This document shows, piece by piece, positions 16,156-16,366 of a DNA stretch of 16,366 bases. The position numbers and the translations under genes are program-made. Each line of letters starts with the position of its first letter. The stretch's first letter is position 1. This DNA is from Irineochytrium annulatum (Eukaryota > Chytridiomycota > Chytridiomycetes > Chytridiales > Chytridiaceae). A model generated the notes under the pieces. That model was not told the origin of the DNA, did no database searches, and was given only the letters and a program-made list of their open reading frames with translations. The stretch covers positions 1 to 16,366 of the forward strand of contig JADGJL010000650.1 in assembly GCA_027600665.1 (NCBI GenBank), read 5' to 3'.

Positions 16156-16366
16156 ACAAGAGACATCTTCTTTGCATCACTTAACCGTTCGATGTGCGAA
16201 ACGTAGCCGTAAGCAAGATAGTGACGATTCACCAATAATCATTCTCATAGCATGACATTGCTTCATGTATTACCACAAGCATGCGGGCTTGCCGCAAAGA
16301 AGTTACCGAACAAAAGTTATAGATAATGACCGACGGATATGTCCTCCCTTAATCCCCCTCTCGCAC
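16156..16366. other. 3' flank of the RING gene
   Basis: A 211-bp stretch after the RING stop codon. It is AT-richer than the coding region and has no clear ORF or canonical AATAAA. Confidence 0.5.

Noticed and set aside
1..16366. mobile elements, CRISPR arrays, rRNA and tRNA genes
   Set aside because: I looked for transposase or reverse-transcriptase motifs, regularly spaced repeats, and tRNA T-loop patterns on both strands and found none that held up by eye.

Overview
This 16.4-kb window looks like nuclear DNA of a fungus. The genes are packed on both strands and split by short spliceosomal introns, mostly 41-94 nt. The introns have GT...AG ends, and several carry a CTAAC or TTAAC branch-site motif. 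Most reading frames prefer G or C at the third codon position. The gene content (a secreted chitin-type LPMO with CBM19-like modules, TRAPPC13, an Sds3-family protein, Mediator 17, phosphomevalonate kinase) fits a fungus outside the budding yeasts. An early-diverging, chytrid-like lineage is my guess, not something the sequence proves. All exon joins below were made by hand from splice signals, frame and family similarity.

Layout. Positions 1-434 hold the AT-rich, repeat-bearing 5' region of the first gene. 435-2023 (+) is a five-exon secreted LPMO. 2024-2538 is a convergent intergenic stretch. 2539-4643 (-) is Mediator subunit 17 in six exons. 4789-5555 (+) is an unrecognised three-exon gene in an AT-rich island. 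6077-7123 (+) is an Sds3/BRMS1-family subunit of the Rpd3-Sin3 type histone deacetylase complex. 7425-9153 (-) is phosphomevalonate kinase (ERG8) in six exons. 9157-9464 may hold a small plus-strand gene. 9573-10147 (-) is an unrecognised three-exon gene. 10370-11827 (-) is the intronless TRAPPC13. 11886-12137 (+) is a 62-residue single-pass membrane protein. 12672-13816 (-) is an XRCC3/Rad57-type RAD51 paralog. 13848-16155 (+) is a RING-finger protein with C2H2 fingers and a long acidic tail.

Apart from the LPMO these are housekeeping genes for transcription, chromatin, sterol precursors, membrane traffic, DNA repair and ubiquitination. They do not form a pathway or cluster, and neighbours seem to share only compact promoters. 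Two start-codon pairs lie very close head to head: 58 bp apart for TRAPPC13 and the membrane protein, and possibly 31 bp for the RAD51 paralog and the RING gene.

The main points for a second look are the double CBM19-like LPMO, the AT-rich orphan gene, a likely uncatalogued small plus-strand gene beside ERG8, and the 5' ends of three genes. In those three, coding-like sequence sits in the wrong frame just upstream of the recognisable protein, which suggests missed splicing, upstream ORFs or single-base assembly errors. I saw no mobile element, CRISPR array, rRNA or tRNA.
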